Source: Gammaproteobacteria bacterium (GTDB lineage: Bacteria; Pseudomonadota; Gammaproteobacteria; SZUA-140). From it: a stretch of DNA of 49,894 nt. Shown here piece after piece: positions 32,748-42,213 of this stretch. Where the stretch lies: positions 1 through 49,894 of the forward strand of contig JALSGV010000139.1 in NCBI GenBank assembly GCA_026982565.1, written 5' to 3'. A program made the translations under genes and the position numbers. Within the stretch, counting starts at the first letter, position 1. Each line of letters starts with the position of its first letter. Under the pieces are notes generated by a model. It was not told the DNA's origin, made no database searches, and worked only from the letters and a program-made list of their open reading frames with translations.

Positions 32748-32760
32748 AGCGTAAGAGATA

Positions 32761-32819
32761 CACAGTCCCCATACCCAACTCCCCCCTTACTACAACTTCA
32801 ACGTGGTATGGGGACTGTG
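32761..32819. repeat. Inverted repeat after the DUF5666 gene
   Basis: CACAGTCCCCATACC (32761-32775) and GGTATGGGGACTGTG (32805-32819) are 15-bp perfect arms around 29 bases. No T-run follows, so it is a REP-like hairpin or weak terminator rather than a standard one. I see no gene or clear signal in 32820-32987. Confidence 0.7.
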
Positions 32820-32987
32820 CCTTACCTGCGGCGCCTTTATTCCCTCTCGCATCGGGCGCCTTTGCTTCAGTATGCTCCACACCGGCTCTCTTACCCAGCC
32901 TGCTTAGTCCGCATACCCGCCTGATCTTATCAGATAAGGCATTTAAAAGCATTATAGCGCACAAAGACGCAGCCCTTTCGTCGGGAA

Positions 32988-33284
32988 TTAGCGTGTATAC
33001 TCCGCCCTGCATGCATCCCTGATGAGTTCAGCCGCCACATCGCTGCCTACCCTGGGCAGATAACTGAAAAGACAACTGCGGTACTTGCGTTCCTTGTCTT
33101 CACGGGTTTCGATAGCCGCATGGGGCGTTGTCCTGACAACATTATTGCTGGTGGAGACGACCGATTGCGCGGCAAGCTCCAGACGGGGCTCGCCCCCACT
33201 AGTCGGCTGCGCCGCCATTAACTGTGGCGCCAATACGGAAATTAGACATGACAACGACACGCTCATCGATAATCTCATCATGGT
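32988..33284 (-). CDS. Small exported protein with paired cysteines
   Basis: 98 residues with a signal peptide (MMRLSMSVSLSCLISVLAPQLMAA) and a C-terminal motif CLFSYLPRVGSDVAAELIRDACRAEY: two Cys around an SDxAAxxIxxAC helix, a pattern seen in small periplasmic proteins. I do not recognise a named family. It is isolated between the DUF5666 gene and tRNA-Thr. The ATG pair at 33284/33281 is preceded by GAGAGGTGGG at a slightly long distance. Confidence 0.6.
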   Translation of the reverse strand, partial: TMMRLSMSVSLSCLISVLAPQLMAAQPTSGGEPRLELAAQSVVSTSNNVVRTTPHAAIETREDKERKYRSCLFSYLPRVGSDVAAELIRDACRAEYTR

Positions 33285-33429
33285 GAACCCACCTCTCTGC
33301 TGATATTTTCTGGCTTCAAAAAACACCTTTCAGATTATTCTGATTTTCCTGATCAATCTTGTGTGTTTTAATATGGATGCTACCTGGAAAAATTATAACT
33401 ATACAGCAGGGAAGCAGATCATACCCACT

Positions 33430-33453
33430 AACCCGCCACAGGCGGGTTTTTTC
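33430..33453 (+). terminator. Orphan rho-independent terminator on the plus strand
   Basis: ACCCGCC-ACA-GGCGGGT followed by six T. It points rightward, but no plus-strand gene lies between 32747 and this point. It may end a short RNA made from about 33390 (AT-rich TTATAACTATA stretch), or be a shield against transcription into the tRNA region. Confidence 0.75.
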
Positions 33454-33478
33454 TTGTCATGAGTAAAACTGGAAACGA

Positions 33479-33555
33479 TGGTGCCGGAGAAAGGAGTCGA
33501 ACCTTCAACCGTCGCATTACGAATGCGCTGCTCTACCGATTGGAGCTACTCCGGC
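33479..33555 (-). tRNA. tRNA-Thr(CGT)
   Basis: Full cloverleaf on the minus strand. The acceptor GCCGGAG/CTCCGGC is perfect; D-arm GCTC/GAGC; anticodon loop TTCGTAA giving CGT (reads ACG); T-arm GAAGG-TTCGACT-CCTTT; encoded CCA at 33479-33481. It lies 60 bp downstream of the thiO end on the same strand. Confidence 0.95.
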
Positions 33556-33615
33556 GATGCCATATCAGATCGCGCATGTTACTACAGAATGCCACCAGAT
33601 AAAAACCAGCCTGGC

Positions 33616-34725
33616 TCATGCCAGGGCGCTGATGCCTGCGACCCGATAAGGATCGGGATCAATGATCGTCGTTGTGATTTTCAGCATGATTTCCGCCAGT
33701 AGACGAGCGCTGCCCAGTCCCAGCACCACACCGTTACGAAAATGGCCACTGTTGATAAACAGCCCCTCAATACCTGGAACTGCGCCAATCGATGGGACCC
33801 CCTCCCTGTTGCCAGGACGCAGTCCGGCCCAATGACCAACCACGGGGAAATCACCCAGGGCAGGGACCAAACGGAGAGCAGCTTCGTATAACAATTGATG
33901 TGCGGCATCCGTAGTGGACTTGTCGAAACCCACGTACTCCACGGTGCTGCCTGCCAAGACGTGCCCATCACGGCGGGGGATCAAGTAATGCCCAGCGTTC
34001 ATGACGATGCGCCTGACCACGCCAGGCAATGCCTCGAACAACAGCATTTGACCGCGCACAGGCTCGATGCCTGTCTCCAGCCCCATCCCTGCAAGAAGAG
34101 AGGCGCTCCACGCCCCACCCGCCACCACCACCTGCCCGGCGGCGATATACCCCCTGTCGGTGCGCACCCCGCTGATGCGCCCTCCCCGATGGGACAACTC
34201 GCGCACAGCCTCCCCCTCGCGCAAGTTCACACCCAGTCTTTCCAGGCTGGCGCGCAAGGCTCTGATGAGACGGGGATTGCGTACATGGGCCACCTCGGAC
34301 ATCCACAAAGCGCCATCCGGCGTAAACCCCAGGCCGGGCTCCAGGCGCGCGGCTGCGTCACCTTCGATCCGTTCGAGAGCCTGATCGTGGGCCTGCGCCC
34401 ATTGCAAGGCCTGCGCCGTCTCCGGCGTATCCAGCATCAATAAACCACAGGGTTCCCACTGCGGATCGATGCCTGTCGTATCGCGCAGCTCCTCGATCAA
34501 GCGGGGATAACGCGCCTGCCCCCACGACGCCAGAGCCGTCACGGCAGGAGAGTAGCGCCAGGGATACAAGGGAGACAGGATCCCCCCTCCCGCCCAGGTG
34601 GACTCACCACCCAGGCGTCCCTTTTCCACGATGGTCACATCATGGCCGGTGGCCACCAGTTCCCGCGCGGTGAGCATGCCGATGAGGCCGCCACCGATGA
34701 CAAGGCAATCCGTCGTTGACCTCAT
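33616..34725 (-). CDS. thiO: Glycine oxidase ThiO-like FAD enzyme
   Basis: 369-residue DAO-family flavoenzyme: the N-terminal dinucleotide fold (CLVIGGGLIGMLTARELVATGHDVTIVEKG), GGESTWAGGGILSPLYPW typical of ThiO, and a C-terminal RPGNREGVPSIGAVPGIEGLFINSGHFRNGVVLG. ThiO oxidises glycine to iminoglycine for the thiazole of thiamine. No other thi gene is nearby, so the thiazole role is inferred. The ATG at 34725 is preferred; a GTG at 34761 would overlap ispH. Confidence 0.85.
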   Translation of the reverse strand: MRSTTDCLVIGGGLIGMLTARELVATGHDVTIVEKGRLGGESTWAGGGILSPLYPWRYSPAVTALASWGQARYPRLIEELRDTTGIDPQWEPCGLLMLDTPETAQALQWAQAHDQALERIEGDAAARLEPGLGFTPDGALWMSEVAHVRNPRLIRALRASLERLGVNLREGEAVRELSHRGGRISGVRTDRGYIAAGQVVVAGGAWSASLLAGMGLETGIEPVRGQMLLFEALPGVVRRIVMNAGHYLIPRRDGHVLAGSTVEYVGFDKSTTDAAHQLLYEAALRLVPALGDFPVVGHWAGLRPGNREGVPSIGAVPGIEGLFINSGHFRNGVVLGLGSARLLAEIMLKITTTIIDPDPYRVAGISALA

Positions 34726-34750
34726 CCCGGAAAGAAAAGATGCGGGCCCT

Positions 34751-35707
34751 TCACGCCTCACGTTTCACTTTGGAAGATTGCAGTTCACGCGGCAGGGAAA
34801 AAACCACGTCCTCCTCGCATCCACTGTATTCCTGGATATCCGCGCCACCGGTTTTTTGAAGAAAACGAATCACGTCTCGCACCAATACCTCCGGCACCGA
34901 CGCGCCAGCCGTAACGCCCACGTGGGTTACGCCCGCCAGCCAGGCGGGATCGATCTCGCCGGCATTGTCGATGAGATAGGCGCGGGCGCCCAGTTTCTCG
35001 GCGATCTCCCGCAGGCGGTTGGAATTGGAGCTGTTGCGGGAACCCACCACCAACACCAGTTCACAGTACGCGGCGATCTCCTTGACGGCGTCCTGGCGAT
35101 TCTGCGTGGCGTAACAGATATCGTCCTTGCGCGGACCGGCAATAAGGGGAAAACGGCGGCGCAATGCCTGGACGATTTCAGCGGTATCATCCATGGACAG
35201 GGTGGTCTGGGTCACATAGGCCAGTTTATCCGGGTTGTTCACCTCGAGACGCCGCGCGTCTTCCACGGACTCCACCAGATAGATACGTATGCCGTCATTT
35301 TCATGGTACTGCCCCAGAGTGCCCTCCACCTCGGGATGTCCGGCGTGACCGATGAGGATGCACTCCCGCTTGTCGGCCTCGTGACGCGCCACCTCCAAAT
35401 GCACCTTGGTCACCAGGGGACAGGTGGCGTCGAACACCCTCAGGCCCCGCCTGCCGGCCTCCTCGCGCACCGCCAGGGAAACACCGTGAGCGCTGAATAT
35501 GACCGTCGCCCCATCGGGCACCTCCTCCAGCTCCTCCACGAAAATCGCGCCCTGACCGCGCAGGTTCTCCACCACGAATTTGTTGTGGACCACTTCATGG
35601 CGCACGTAGATGGGTGCGCCGAACAGCGCCAGGGCGCGCTCGACGATCTCGATGGCGCGGTTGACGCCCGCGCAGAAGCCGCGTGGGTTAGCGAGATGAA
35701 TTTGCAT
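34751..35707 (-). CDS. ispH: 4-hydroxy-3-methylbut-2-enyl diphosphate reductase IspH
   Basis: 318-residue iron-sulfur enzyme of the last MEP-pathway step, giving IPP and DMAPP. The three cluster Cys are seen in [20 protein letters not shown] and SGCEEDVV. The catalytic Glu lies in the usual YVTQTTLS region and histidines in RHEVVHN and [11 protein letters not shown]. The start ATG overlaps the lspA stop (TAATG). The conserved ileS-lspA-ispH order is kept, without the fkpB gene often found between them. Confidence 0.95.
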   Translation of the reverse strand: MQIHLANPRGFCAGVNRAIEIVERALALFGAPIYVRHEVVHNKFVVENLRGQGAIFVEELEEVPDGATVIFSAHGVSLAVREEAGRRGLRVFDATCPLVTKVHLEVARHEADKRECILIGHAGHPEVEGTLGQYHENDGIRIYLVESVEDARRLEVNNPDKLAYVTQTTLSMDDTAEIVQALRRRFPLIAGPRKDDICYATQNRQDAVKEIAAYCELVLVVGSRNSSNSNRLREIAEKLGARAYLIDNAGEIDPAWLAGVTHVGVTAGASVPEVLVRDVIRFLQKTGGADIQEYSGCEEDVVFSLPRELQSSKVKREA

Positions 35708-36192
35708 TACGATTGATCCGTCCGTCCGTTGCGAAATGTGTCTATGATCAGCAGCACGGCGCCAATGGTGATGGCGGAGTCGGCGATATTGAAGGCCGGC
35801 CAGTGCCAAGTCTGGTAATAGACATCGACGAAGTCTACCACATAACCCAGTTGTATCCTGTCCCACACGTTGCCCAGGGCGCCGCCCAGTATCAGGGCCA
35901 GGCCTGCCGCCGTCATCATTTCGCCTGAGGTCAGGCGGCGCATCCAGACCGCGATTACCACACTCACCACCAGGGCAATGATGGTCAAGAACCAGCGCTG
36001 CCAACCGGAGGAGTCACTCAGGAAACTGAAGGCGGCGCCGTAGTTGTGCACGAGGGTGAAATTCAACATGGGCAGGATTTCAACGGCCTGGTGCAATACC
36101 AGTCTCTCGCTGGCGAGATACTTGGTCAACTGATCGCTGAACAGCACCAGGACCGTCAGCCACAGCCACTTGGCGGCAGGAAAGGATTTCAT
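35707..36192 (-). CDS. lspA: Lipoprotein signal peptidase II LspA
   Basis: 161-residue inner-membrane aspartyl protease that cuts lipoprotein signal peptides. Four hydrophobic segments; the catalytic Asp residues lie in [19 protein letters not shown] and [18 protein letters not shown] is the usual NxGAAF motif. Its 5' end lies 18 bp after ileS and its stop overlaps the ispH start. Confidence 0.96.
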   Translation of the reverse strand: MKSFPAAKWLWLTVLVLFSDQLTKYLASERLVLHQAVEILPMLNFTLVHNYGAAFSFLSDSSGWQRWFLTIIALVVSVVIAVWMRRLTSGEMMTAAGLALILGGALGNVWDRIQLGYVVDFVDVYYQTWHWPAFNIADSAITIGAVLLIIDTFRNGRTDQS

Positions 36193-36210
36193 GTCATCCG
36201 GCCGGTACGC

Positions 36211-39060
36211 CTAGGCGTACCGGCGCGTCTCCCCGTTGCCTTCCACGTTCTCGATGCAGCGCGCGCACAACCGGGGATGATCCTGATCGCCGCCGACATC
36301 CTCACGGTGATGCCAGCAGCGCACACACTTGTCGTGCGCGGAACGGACCGCCCTCACCCAGCACTTTTCGCGCGATCCCACATCGATCTCAACCACGTCC
36401 GCCGGCAGTTCACCGACAGGGTGAACACGCGCGTAGGAAGTAATCAGAACGAAGCGCAGCTCGTCCTGCAGGCGCTGCAGTTCCTGATAGAGACCTGGCG
36501 AACAATAGAGGTCCACCTCGGCATCCAGGGATGAACCGATTTCCCCGTCGACGCGCAGGCCCTCCAGTTCGCGGCTCACACCCTCGCGGACGGTTTTCAC
36601 CCGTTCCCAGAATGCCGTGCCCAAGAGCCGGGATTCGCCGGCCTCGATGAAGGCCTCAACCTCCCCATACCATTCCTCCAGAAACACCGACTCACCACGC
36701 CCGCCGGGGATGTGGCGCCAGATATCCTCGGCGGTGAAACTCAGAATGGGCGCGATCCAGCGCACCAGCGCCTCCACCACGTGATACATGGCGGTCTGCG
36801 CCGAACGGCGTGCGATACTGCTCTCCTGTGTGGTGTACTGCCGGTCCTTGATGATATCGAGATAGAAGCCGCCCATCTCCACCGCGCAGAAATTGTGCAC
36901 CTTCTGATAGATGAGGTGGAATTCATAGTCTTCATAGGCCTGGCGGATCTCCCGCTGCAACACGCCGCTGCGCGCCACCACCCAGCGGTCCAGCACCAGC
37001 ATCTCCGCGGCATCCAGGCAGTGCCCGCCGGGATCGAAACCATTGAGATTGGCCAACAGGAAACGGGCGGTGTTGCGGATGCGCCGGTAGGCATCGGACA
37101 TGCGCTTGAGAATCTCATCGGAGACGCTCATCTCGCCGCGGTAGTCCGTGGCCGCCACCCACAGGCGGATGATGTCCGCCCCCAGGGTCTTGAAAATCTT
37201 CTGCGGCGCGATCACATTGCCCAGGGACTTGGACATCTTGCGCCCCGCGGCATCCACCGTGAAACCATGAGTCAGCACGGCCTTGTAGGGCGCCGCCTGA
37301 TGCATGGCCACGGAAGTCAACAGTGAGGACTGGAACCAGCCGCGGTGCTGGTCCGAACCTTCCAGATACAGGTCGGCGGGAAAGGACAGGGCGGAATCGC
37401 CTTCCAGCACGCAGGCGTGGGAGACGCCTGAATCGAACCACACGTCCAGGGTGTCCGTCACCTTCTCATACTCTTGGGCCTCTTCGCCCAGCAGTTCCCT
37501 GGCATCGAGATCGAACCAGGCATCGATGCCCCGTTCCTCCACCCGTTCGGCGATGCGCTCCATGAGGCTCGCGGTATCCGGGTGCAGATCACCCGTCTGA
37601 CGGTGGATGAACAGGGCGATGGGCACGCCCCAGGTGCGCTGGCGCGAGATGCACCAGTCGGGACGGCTGGCGACCATGCCCTCGATGCGCGCCTGCCCCC
37701 ACTCCGGCATCCACCGCACCGTCTGGATGGCGTCCAGGGCCGATTGGCGCAGCCCCTGCTGCTCCATGCTGATGAACCACTGGGGCGTGGCGCGGAAAAT
37801 AATGGGGGTCTTGTGGCGCCAGCAATGGGGATAGCTGTGCCGCAGGGCCGTCTCGTGCAGCAGGGCGCCGCGCGCCTTGAGCACCTCGATGACATGATCG
37901 TTGGCGCTGAACACATGCTCGCCGCCGAACAGGGGCGTGTCGGGCAGGAAACAGCCGTTGCCGTCCACGGGGTTGTCCACGGGCAGACCGTAACGGGCGC
38001 CGGCCACGTAATCCTCCTGACCATGGCCAGGGGCCGTGTGCACGGCGCCGGTGCCGGCCTCCGCGGTGACATGCTCGCCCAGGATCAGGGGCACCTCGCG
38101 CTCATAGAAGGGATGCTGCAGCTTGAGTCCTTCCAGATCGCCGCCGCGGCAATAGGCGACGACACGATAGTCCTCGATGCCGTAGCGCAGCATGACATCC
38201 TTCAGCAGACTGTCGGCCAGCAACAGGCGCTCCGTTCCAAGACCGCCGTCGCACTGCACCAGCACATACTCGTATTCGGGATTGACCGCCACCGCCTGGT
38301 TGGCGGGCAGGGTCCACGGCGTGGTGGTCCAGATGACGACCGAAATGGGCCCCTCGCCTTCATGCTCCGGAATGTGATGACAGCGCTCCAGCAGCGCCGT
38401 GTCGTCCAGCACCCCGAAACGCACATCGATGGCCGGGGAGGTGCGCTCCGCGTATTCCACCTCCGCCTCGGCCAGGGCGGAACCGCAATCGCTGCACCAG
38501 TGCACGGGCTTGAAACCCTTGTGCAGATGTCCCCGTTCCACGATCCGCCCCAGGGCGCGGATAATGCCGGCCTCGAAGCGGAAATCCATGGTCAGGTAGG
38601 GATGGTCCCAGTCTCCCAGCACGCCGAGGCGCTTGAAATCCTCGCGCTGGCGGTCCACCTGCCTGGCGGCATAGTCGCGGCAGGCCTTGCGGAAAGTGGC
38701 GGCATCCACCTTGTGACCGGCCTTGCCGATCTTCTTCTCCACGTTCAGCTCGATGGGCAGACCATGGCAGTCCCAGCCCGGAATATAGGGCGCGTCGTAA
38801 CCCTCCAGGGTCTTGGACTTGACGATGATGTCCTTGAGCACCTTGTTCACCGCGTGGCCGATATGAATCTCTCCGTTGGCGTAGGGTGGCCCGTCGTGGA
38901 GGACGAACCTGGCCGCCCTGCCGCGGCGCGTCTCGCGCAGCTTGCGATAGAGGCCCGTCTCTTCCCACCCACGGAGAAACTGGGGTTCGCGGTTGGCCAG
39001 GTTGGCCTTCATGGAAAAGGCCGTACGGGGCAGATTGAGGGTCGATTTATAATCTGTCAT
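36211..39060 (-). CDS. ileS: Isoleucyl-tRNA synthetase
   Basis: 949-residue class I synthetase. HIGH motif in [21 protein letters not shown] in [10 protein letters not shown], an editing domain in between, and a C-terminal zinc finger with [12 protein letters not shown]...LCARCIENV, as in the bacterial type with zinc at the end. Length is typical. It lies between ribF (39 bp upstream) and lspA in a conserved operon. Confidence 0.97.
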   Translation of the reverse strand: MTDYKSTLNLPRTAFSMKANLANREPQFLRGWEETGLYRKLRETRRGRAARFVLHDGPPYANGEIHIGHAVNKVLKDIIVKSKTLEGYDAPYIPGWDCHGLPIELNVEKKIGKAGHKVDAATFRKACRDYAARQVDRQREDFKRLGVLGDWDHPYLTMDFRFEAGIIRALGRIVERGHLHKGFKPVHWCSDCGSALAEAEVEYAERTSPAIDVRFGVLDDTALLERCHHIPEHEGEGPISVVIWTTTPWTLPANQAVAVNPEYEYVLVQCDGGLGTERLLLADSLLKDVMLRYGIEDYRVVAYCRGGDLEGLKLQHPFYEREVPLILGEHVTAEAGTGAVHTAPGHGQEDYVAGARYGLPVDNPVDGNGCFLPDTPLFGGEHVFSANDHVIEVLKARGALLHETALRHSYPHCWRHKTPIIFRATPQWFISMEQQGLRQSALDAIQTVRWMPEWGQARIEGMVASRPDWCISRQRTWGVPIALFIHRQTGDLHPDTASLMERIAERVEERGIDAWFDLDARELLGEEAQEYEKVTDTLDVWFDSGVSHACVLEGDSALSFPADLYLEGSDQHRGWFQSSLLTSVAMHQAAPYKAVLTHGFTVDAAGRKMSKSLGNVIAPQKIFKTLGADIIRLWVAATDYRGEMSVSDEILKRMSDAYRRIRNTARFLLANLNGFDPGGHCLDAAEMLVLDRWVVARSGVLQREIRQAYEDYEFHLIYQKVHNFCAVEMGGFYLDIIKDRQYTTQESSIARRSAQTAMYHVVEALVRWIAPILSFTAEDIWRHIPGGRGESVFLEEWYGEVEAFIEAGESRLLGTAFWERVKTVREGVSRELEGLRVDGEIGSSLDAEVDLYCSPGLYQELQRLQDELRFVLITSYARVHPVGELPADVVEIDVGSREKCWVRAVRSAHDKCVRCWHHREDVGGDQDHPRLCARCIENVEGNGETRRYA

Positions 39061-39099
39061 TGTTCTCTGATAGGGTTATTGCCCTGCCATGGCAGGGCA

Positions 39100-40083
39100 T
39101 CACAGGGGTAAGGAAACGATATCGTCGCCGGCCAGGCGCTTGTCGAAGAAGGCCCGCGCGTGCGCCACATCGCGCTGAATCTGCCGCGTGAGGGCCTCGA
39201 TATTCTCGAAACGGCGCTCGTCACGCAGCTTCTTGAGAAACTCCGCCTGGATATGGCGCCCGTAGATATCCGCGTCATAATCCAGTATATGCACTTCCAG
39301 AAGACTGGAACGCCCATCCACCGTGGGGCGCACGCCGATATTGGCCACGCCCCGCATGGGCTCGGTCTCCAGACCGAATACATCCACCGCATAGACGCCG
39401 GAGAGGGGAAGATGCGACTGCTGCCTGTCACGGTGCGGACCGTGGACATAGATATTGGCGGTGGGAAAACCGATGGCGCGCCCGCGCGCGTCGCCATGCA
39501 CCACCTTGCCCGCCATGCGGTAGGAACGCCCCAGTAATTGCCCCGCCGTGTCCAGATCGCCGCGCTGCAGGGCCTCCCGGATGCGGGTACTGCTCACCCG
39601 CGCCCCCTCGATCTCGAAGGTGTGCATGTTAATGACCTGGAAGCCGTGTTGCTCACCCGCCGCGCGCAGCATCCCGATATCCCCCCGACGCCGGTGACCG
39701 AAACGGAAATCGTCTCCGACGATGAGATAGCGCACGCCCAGCCCCCGCACCAGCACGCGATCGATGAATTCCTGGGCCGGCATGCTGGCCAGTTTCTCGT
39801 TGAAAGGCAGGTTCAGCACCCGGTCCACGGCATAGCGCCGCAAGGTGAGGATCTTTTCGCGGAATCGGGTGAGGCGCGCGGGGGCCTGTGCGTCCCCGAA
39901 GTATTCCTGCGGATGAGGCTCGAAGGTCACGACGACGGAGGGCAAGCCCAGCTCCGCCGCCTTCTCCGAAAGCTGGCCCAGCACCGCCTGATGCCCCAGA
40001 TGCACGCCATCGAAATTACCGATGGTGACGACGCTGCCGTGATGGCGCGGGCGCAGATTGTAATGACCTCTAATGATTTCCAT
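39100..40083 (-). CDS. ribF: Bifunctional riboflavin kinase/FAD synthetase RibF
   Basis: 327 residues. The N-terminal FAD synthetase part has VVTIGNFDGVHLGHQAVL and a SSTRIREAL loop. The C-terminal flavokinase part has GKVVHGDARGRAIGFPTANI. It makes FMN and FAD from riboflavin. It is second in the murJ-ribF-ileS-lspA-ispH operon; riboflavin biosynthesis genes ribH and ribBA are at the far end of the window. Confidence 0.96.
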   Translation of the reverse strand: MEIIRGHYNLRPRHHGSVVTIGNFDGVHLGHQAVLGQLSEKAAELGLPSVVVTFEPHPQEYFGDAQAPARLTRFREKILTLRRYAVDRVLNLPFNEKLASMPAQEFIDRVLVRGLGVRYLIVGDDFRFGHRRRGDIGMLRAAGEQHGFQVINMHTFEIEGARVSSTRIREALQRGDLDTAGQLLGRSYRMAGKVVHGDARGRAIGFPTANIYVHGPHRDRQQSHLPLSGVYAVDVFGLETEPMRGVANIGVRPTVDGRSSLLEVHILDYDADIYGRHIQAEFLKKLRDERRFENIEALTRQIQRDVAHARAFFDKRLAGDDIVSLPL

Positions 40084-40121
40084 GGGATGCAGACCAGTGG
40101 ACTAAACCCGAGTATTATAGG

Positions 40122-41696
40122 TTAACCTATGCACTTGTCACTCGTTAGTTGCAGGTTTTTCAGTCGCATGCCGAACAGCCACAGCAAGGCGCCATACACC
40201 AGCGCCCCGGCGCCGACCCACAACACCAGAAAACCCGCCCGTTCAAGCCAGCCTCTCGCGCTCCATTGCGCCAGATCGCTGCTGCCCCATGCCAGCAGGG
40301 CAGCCATCACCAGGCTCGCGGCCGTGACGCGCAGAACAAGCGCCGGCCAGCCCTTTCCCAGCCTCAGCCTGCCGCTGCGGCGCAAGCCGCGGTAGAGCAG
40401 CCCCGCATTGAGAAAGGCCGCCAGGGATGTGGCCAGGGCCAATCCCGCATGGGGACCGGGGATATCCAGCATCACCATGGGCACGACGAACACCACGTTC
40501 ATGACCATGTTGGCCACCATGGCGATGATGCCGATGCGCACCGGCGTGCGCGTATCCTGGCGCGCGTAATAACCGGGCGCCAGCACCTTGACCAGGATGA
40601 AACCCAGCAGGCCCAGGGCATAGGCCATCAGGCTCAGCCGCGCCATTTCCACATCGTGGAGACCGAAGGCGCCATACTGGAACAGGGTCACCAGCATGGG
40701 CCCGGCAAGGATGGCCAGGCCGATGGCGGCCGGCGCGCCGATGACCACCACCAGGCGCAGGGCCCAGTCCAGGGTGGCGGAGAACTTCTCCACGGAATCC
40801 TCGGCATGATCACGGGAGAGCCGTGGCAGGATCACCGTCGCCAGGGCAATACCGAAGATGCCGAGGGGGAATTCCACCAGGCGGTCGGAGAAATACAGCC
40901 AGCTGACGCTGCCTGTCACCAGGAAAGAGGCAATGAGGGTATCGAACAACAGGTTGATCTGGGCTACGGAAGAACCGAAGATACCGGGCAGCATGAGCCT
41001 CGCGACACGCCGCACGCCCTCGTCGCGCCTGGTCAGGCGCGGCCGCGGCAACAGGCCGAGGGCGCGCAGGTAGGGCAACTGGAAGGCCAGCTGCACCACC
41101 CCGGCGATGAACACGCCCCAGGCCAGGGCCGTGACCGGCTCCTCCATGAGCGGGGCCAGCCACAGCGCCGCGCCGATGAGGGAGAGATTGAGAAAGACGG
41201 GCGTGAAGGCGGGCACGCCGAAGCGTCCGTAGGTGTTGAGTATGCCGCCCGCCAGGGCCGTCAGGGAAATGAACAACAGGTAGGGAAAGGTGATGCGGAT
41301 CATCTGGGTCGTCAGGTCATGCTTCACGGGGTCCTGCAGGAAACCCGGCGCGAAGATCATCACCAGCAAGGGCGCTGCGATCACCCCCGCCAGGGTCACC
41401 AGAAACAAGATGCCGCCCAGCATGCCTGCCACGTGATCCACCAGTCCCTGCACCTCCTCGTGGCTGCGGCGGGTCTTGTACTCCGTCAACACGGGGATGA
41501 AGGCCTGGGAAAACGCCCCCTCGGCGAACAGGCGGCGCAGGAAATTGGGGATCTTGAAGGCGACGAAAAAGGTGTCCGCATCCACCCCCGCCCCGAAGAC
41601 GCGCGCGATGACGATGTCCCGCACCAGCCCCAGCACGCGGGAGATCATGGTCATGGACCCCACGGTGGCGGTCGATTTGAATAGTTTTTTGCTCAC
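40122..41696 (-). CDS. murJ: Lipid II flippase MurJ
   Basis: 524-residue inner-membrane protein of the MOP exporter group, with about 14 hydrophobic segments. It starts MSKKLFKSTATVGSMTMISRVLGLVRDIVIARVFG, the usual MurJ opening, with the Arg residues of the central cavity (ISRVLGLVRD). It flips lipid II across the membrane for peptidoglycan synthesis. It is first gene of the minus-strand operon and divergent from rpsT. Confidence 0.95.
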   Translation of the reverse strand: MSKKLFKSTATVGSMTMISRVLGLVRDIVIARVFGAGVDADTFFVAFKIPNFLRRLFAEGAFSQAFIPVLTEYKTRRSHEEVQGLVDHVAGMLGGILFLVTLAGVIAAPLLVMIFAPGFLQDPVKHDLTTQMIRITFPYLLFISLTALAGGILNTYGRFGVPAFTPVFLNLSLIGAALWLAPLMEEPVTALAWGVFIAGVVQLAFQLPYLRALGLLPRPRLTRRDEGVRRVARLMLPGIFGSSVAQINLLFDTLIASFLVTGSVSWLYFSDRLVEFPLGIFGIALATVILPRLSRDHAEDSVEKFSATLDWALRLVVVIGAPAAIGLAILAGPMLVTLFQYGAFGLHDVEMARLSLMAYALGLLGFILVKVLAPGYYARQDTRTPVRIGIIAMVANMVMNVVFVVPMVMLDIPGPHAGLALATSLAAFLNAGLLYRGLRRSGRLRLGKGWPALVLRVTAASLVMAALLAWGSSDLAQWSARGWLERAGFLVLWVGAGALVYGALLWLFGMRLKNLQLTSDKCIG

Positions 41697-41837
41697 GAAT
41701 CCTGTGTCAGATCAATATGAACCCGGCCATTTCAAGCGCCACACGCAGGCCTCTCACCCCATGAAGAGATTGACAACCGGGAAGAAAATCTGCAAACTAT
41801 GTGCCCTTTCAATCCAAGAAGCAAAGGAGTATGGAAT

Positions 41838-42104
41838 TTGGCGAATTCGGCTCAAGCCAGAAAGCGCGCCCGTCAGGCTGAAAAACACCGGGCCCATAAT
41901 ACCGCATTGCGCTCCAGGATGCGCACCGCGACCAAGAAGGTAGTCAAGGCCATCGCGGCTGGTGACAAGGACGAAGCGGTTTCCGCCTACCAGGCAGCAG
42001 TGCCTTACCTCGACGCCATGGCCCGCAAAGGCATCATCCACAAGAACAAGGCCGCGCGCCAGAAAAGCCGCCTCAATGCGCATATCCGCCAGCTCTCCAG
42101 CTGA
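41838..42104 (+). CDS. rpsT: 30S ribosomal protein S20, UUG start
   Basis: 88 residues: (M)ANSAQARKRARQAEKHRAHN...KGIIHKNKAARQKSRLNAHI. The mature N-terminus fits only the TTG at 41838, with AAGGAG 8 bases upstream. E. coli rpsT also starts with UUG, and that start is part of its autogenous control, so the codon choice is conserved. A strong bidirectional terminator follows at 42118. Confidence 0.96.
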   Translation: MANSAQARKRARQAEKHRAHNTALRSRMRTATKKVVKAIAAGDKDEAVSAYQAAVPYLDAMARKGIIHKNKAARQKSRLNAHIRQLSS

Positions 42105-42117
42105 GCGAAAGAACCGA

Positions 42118-42162
42118 CACCCATGAAAAAAGCCGGGCAGACCCCGGCTTTTTTCATGGGTG
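42118..42162. terminator. Bidirectional terminator between rpsT and proB
   Basis: Twenty-base perfect arms (CACCCATGAAAAAAGCCGGG and its complement) around CAGAC. The T-run in the 3' arm ends rpsT. The A-run in the 5' arm makes it work for proB on the other strand as well. Confidence 0.9.
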
Positions 42163-42176
42163 CACAAAGACTGCTA

Positions 42177-42196
42177 CCTGAATCCGTGGGATCGGG
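42177..42196. repeat. Degenerate palindromic repeat, family 2
   Basis: CCTGAATCCGTGGGATCGGG keeps the left arm of the palindrome and has a decayed right arm. It lies between the rpsT terminator and the proB end. Flanking pentamers (TGCTA, TGTCA) match only partly. Confidence 0.6.
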
Positions 42197-42213
42197 TGTC
42201 ATACCAGCCACTC

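Noticed and set aside
34726..34761. GTG start for ThiO overlapping ispH
   Set aside because: It adds 12 residues before the dinucleotide fold without support; the ATG at 34725 is preferred, though the GTG cannot be excluded.
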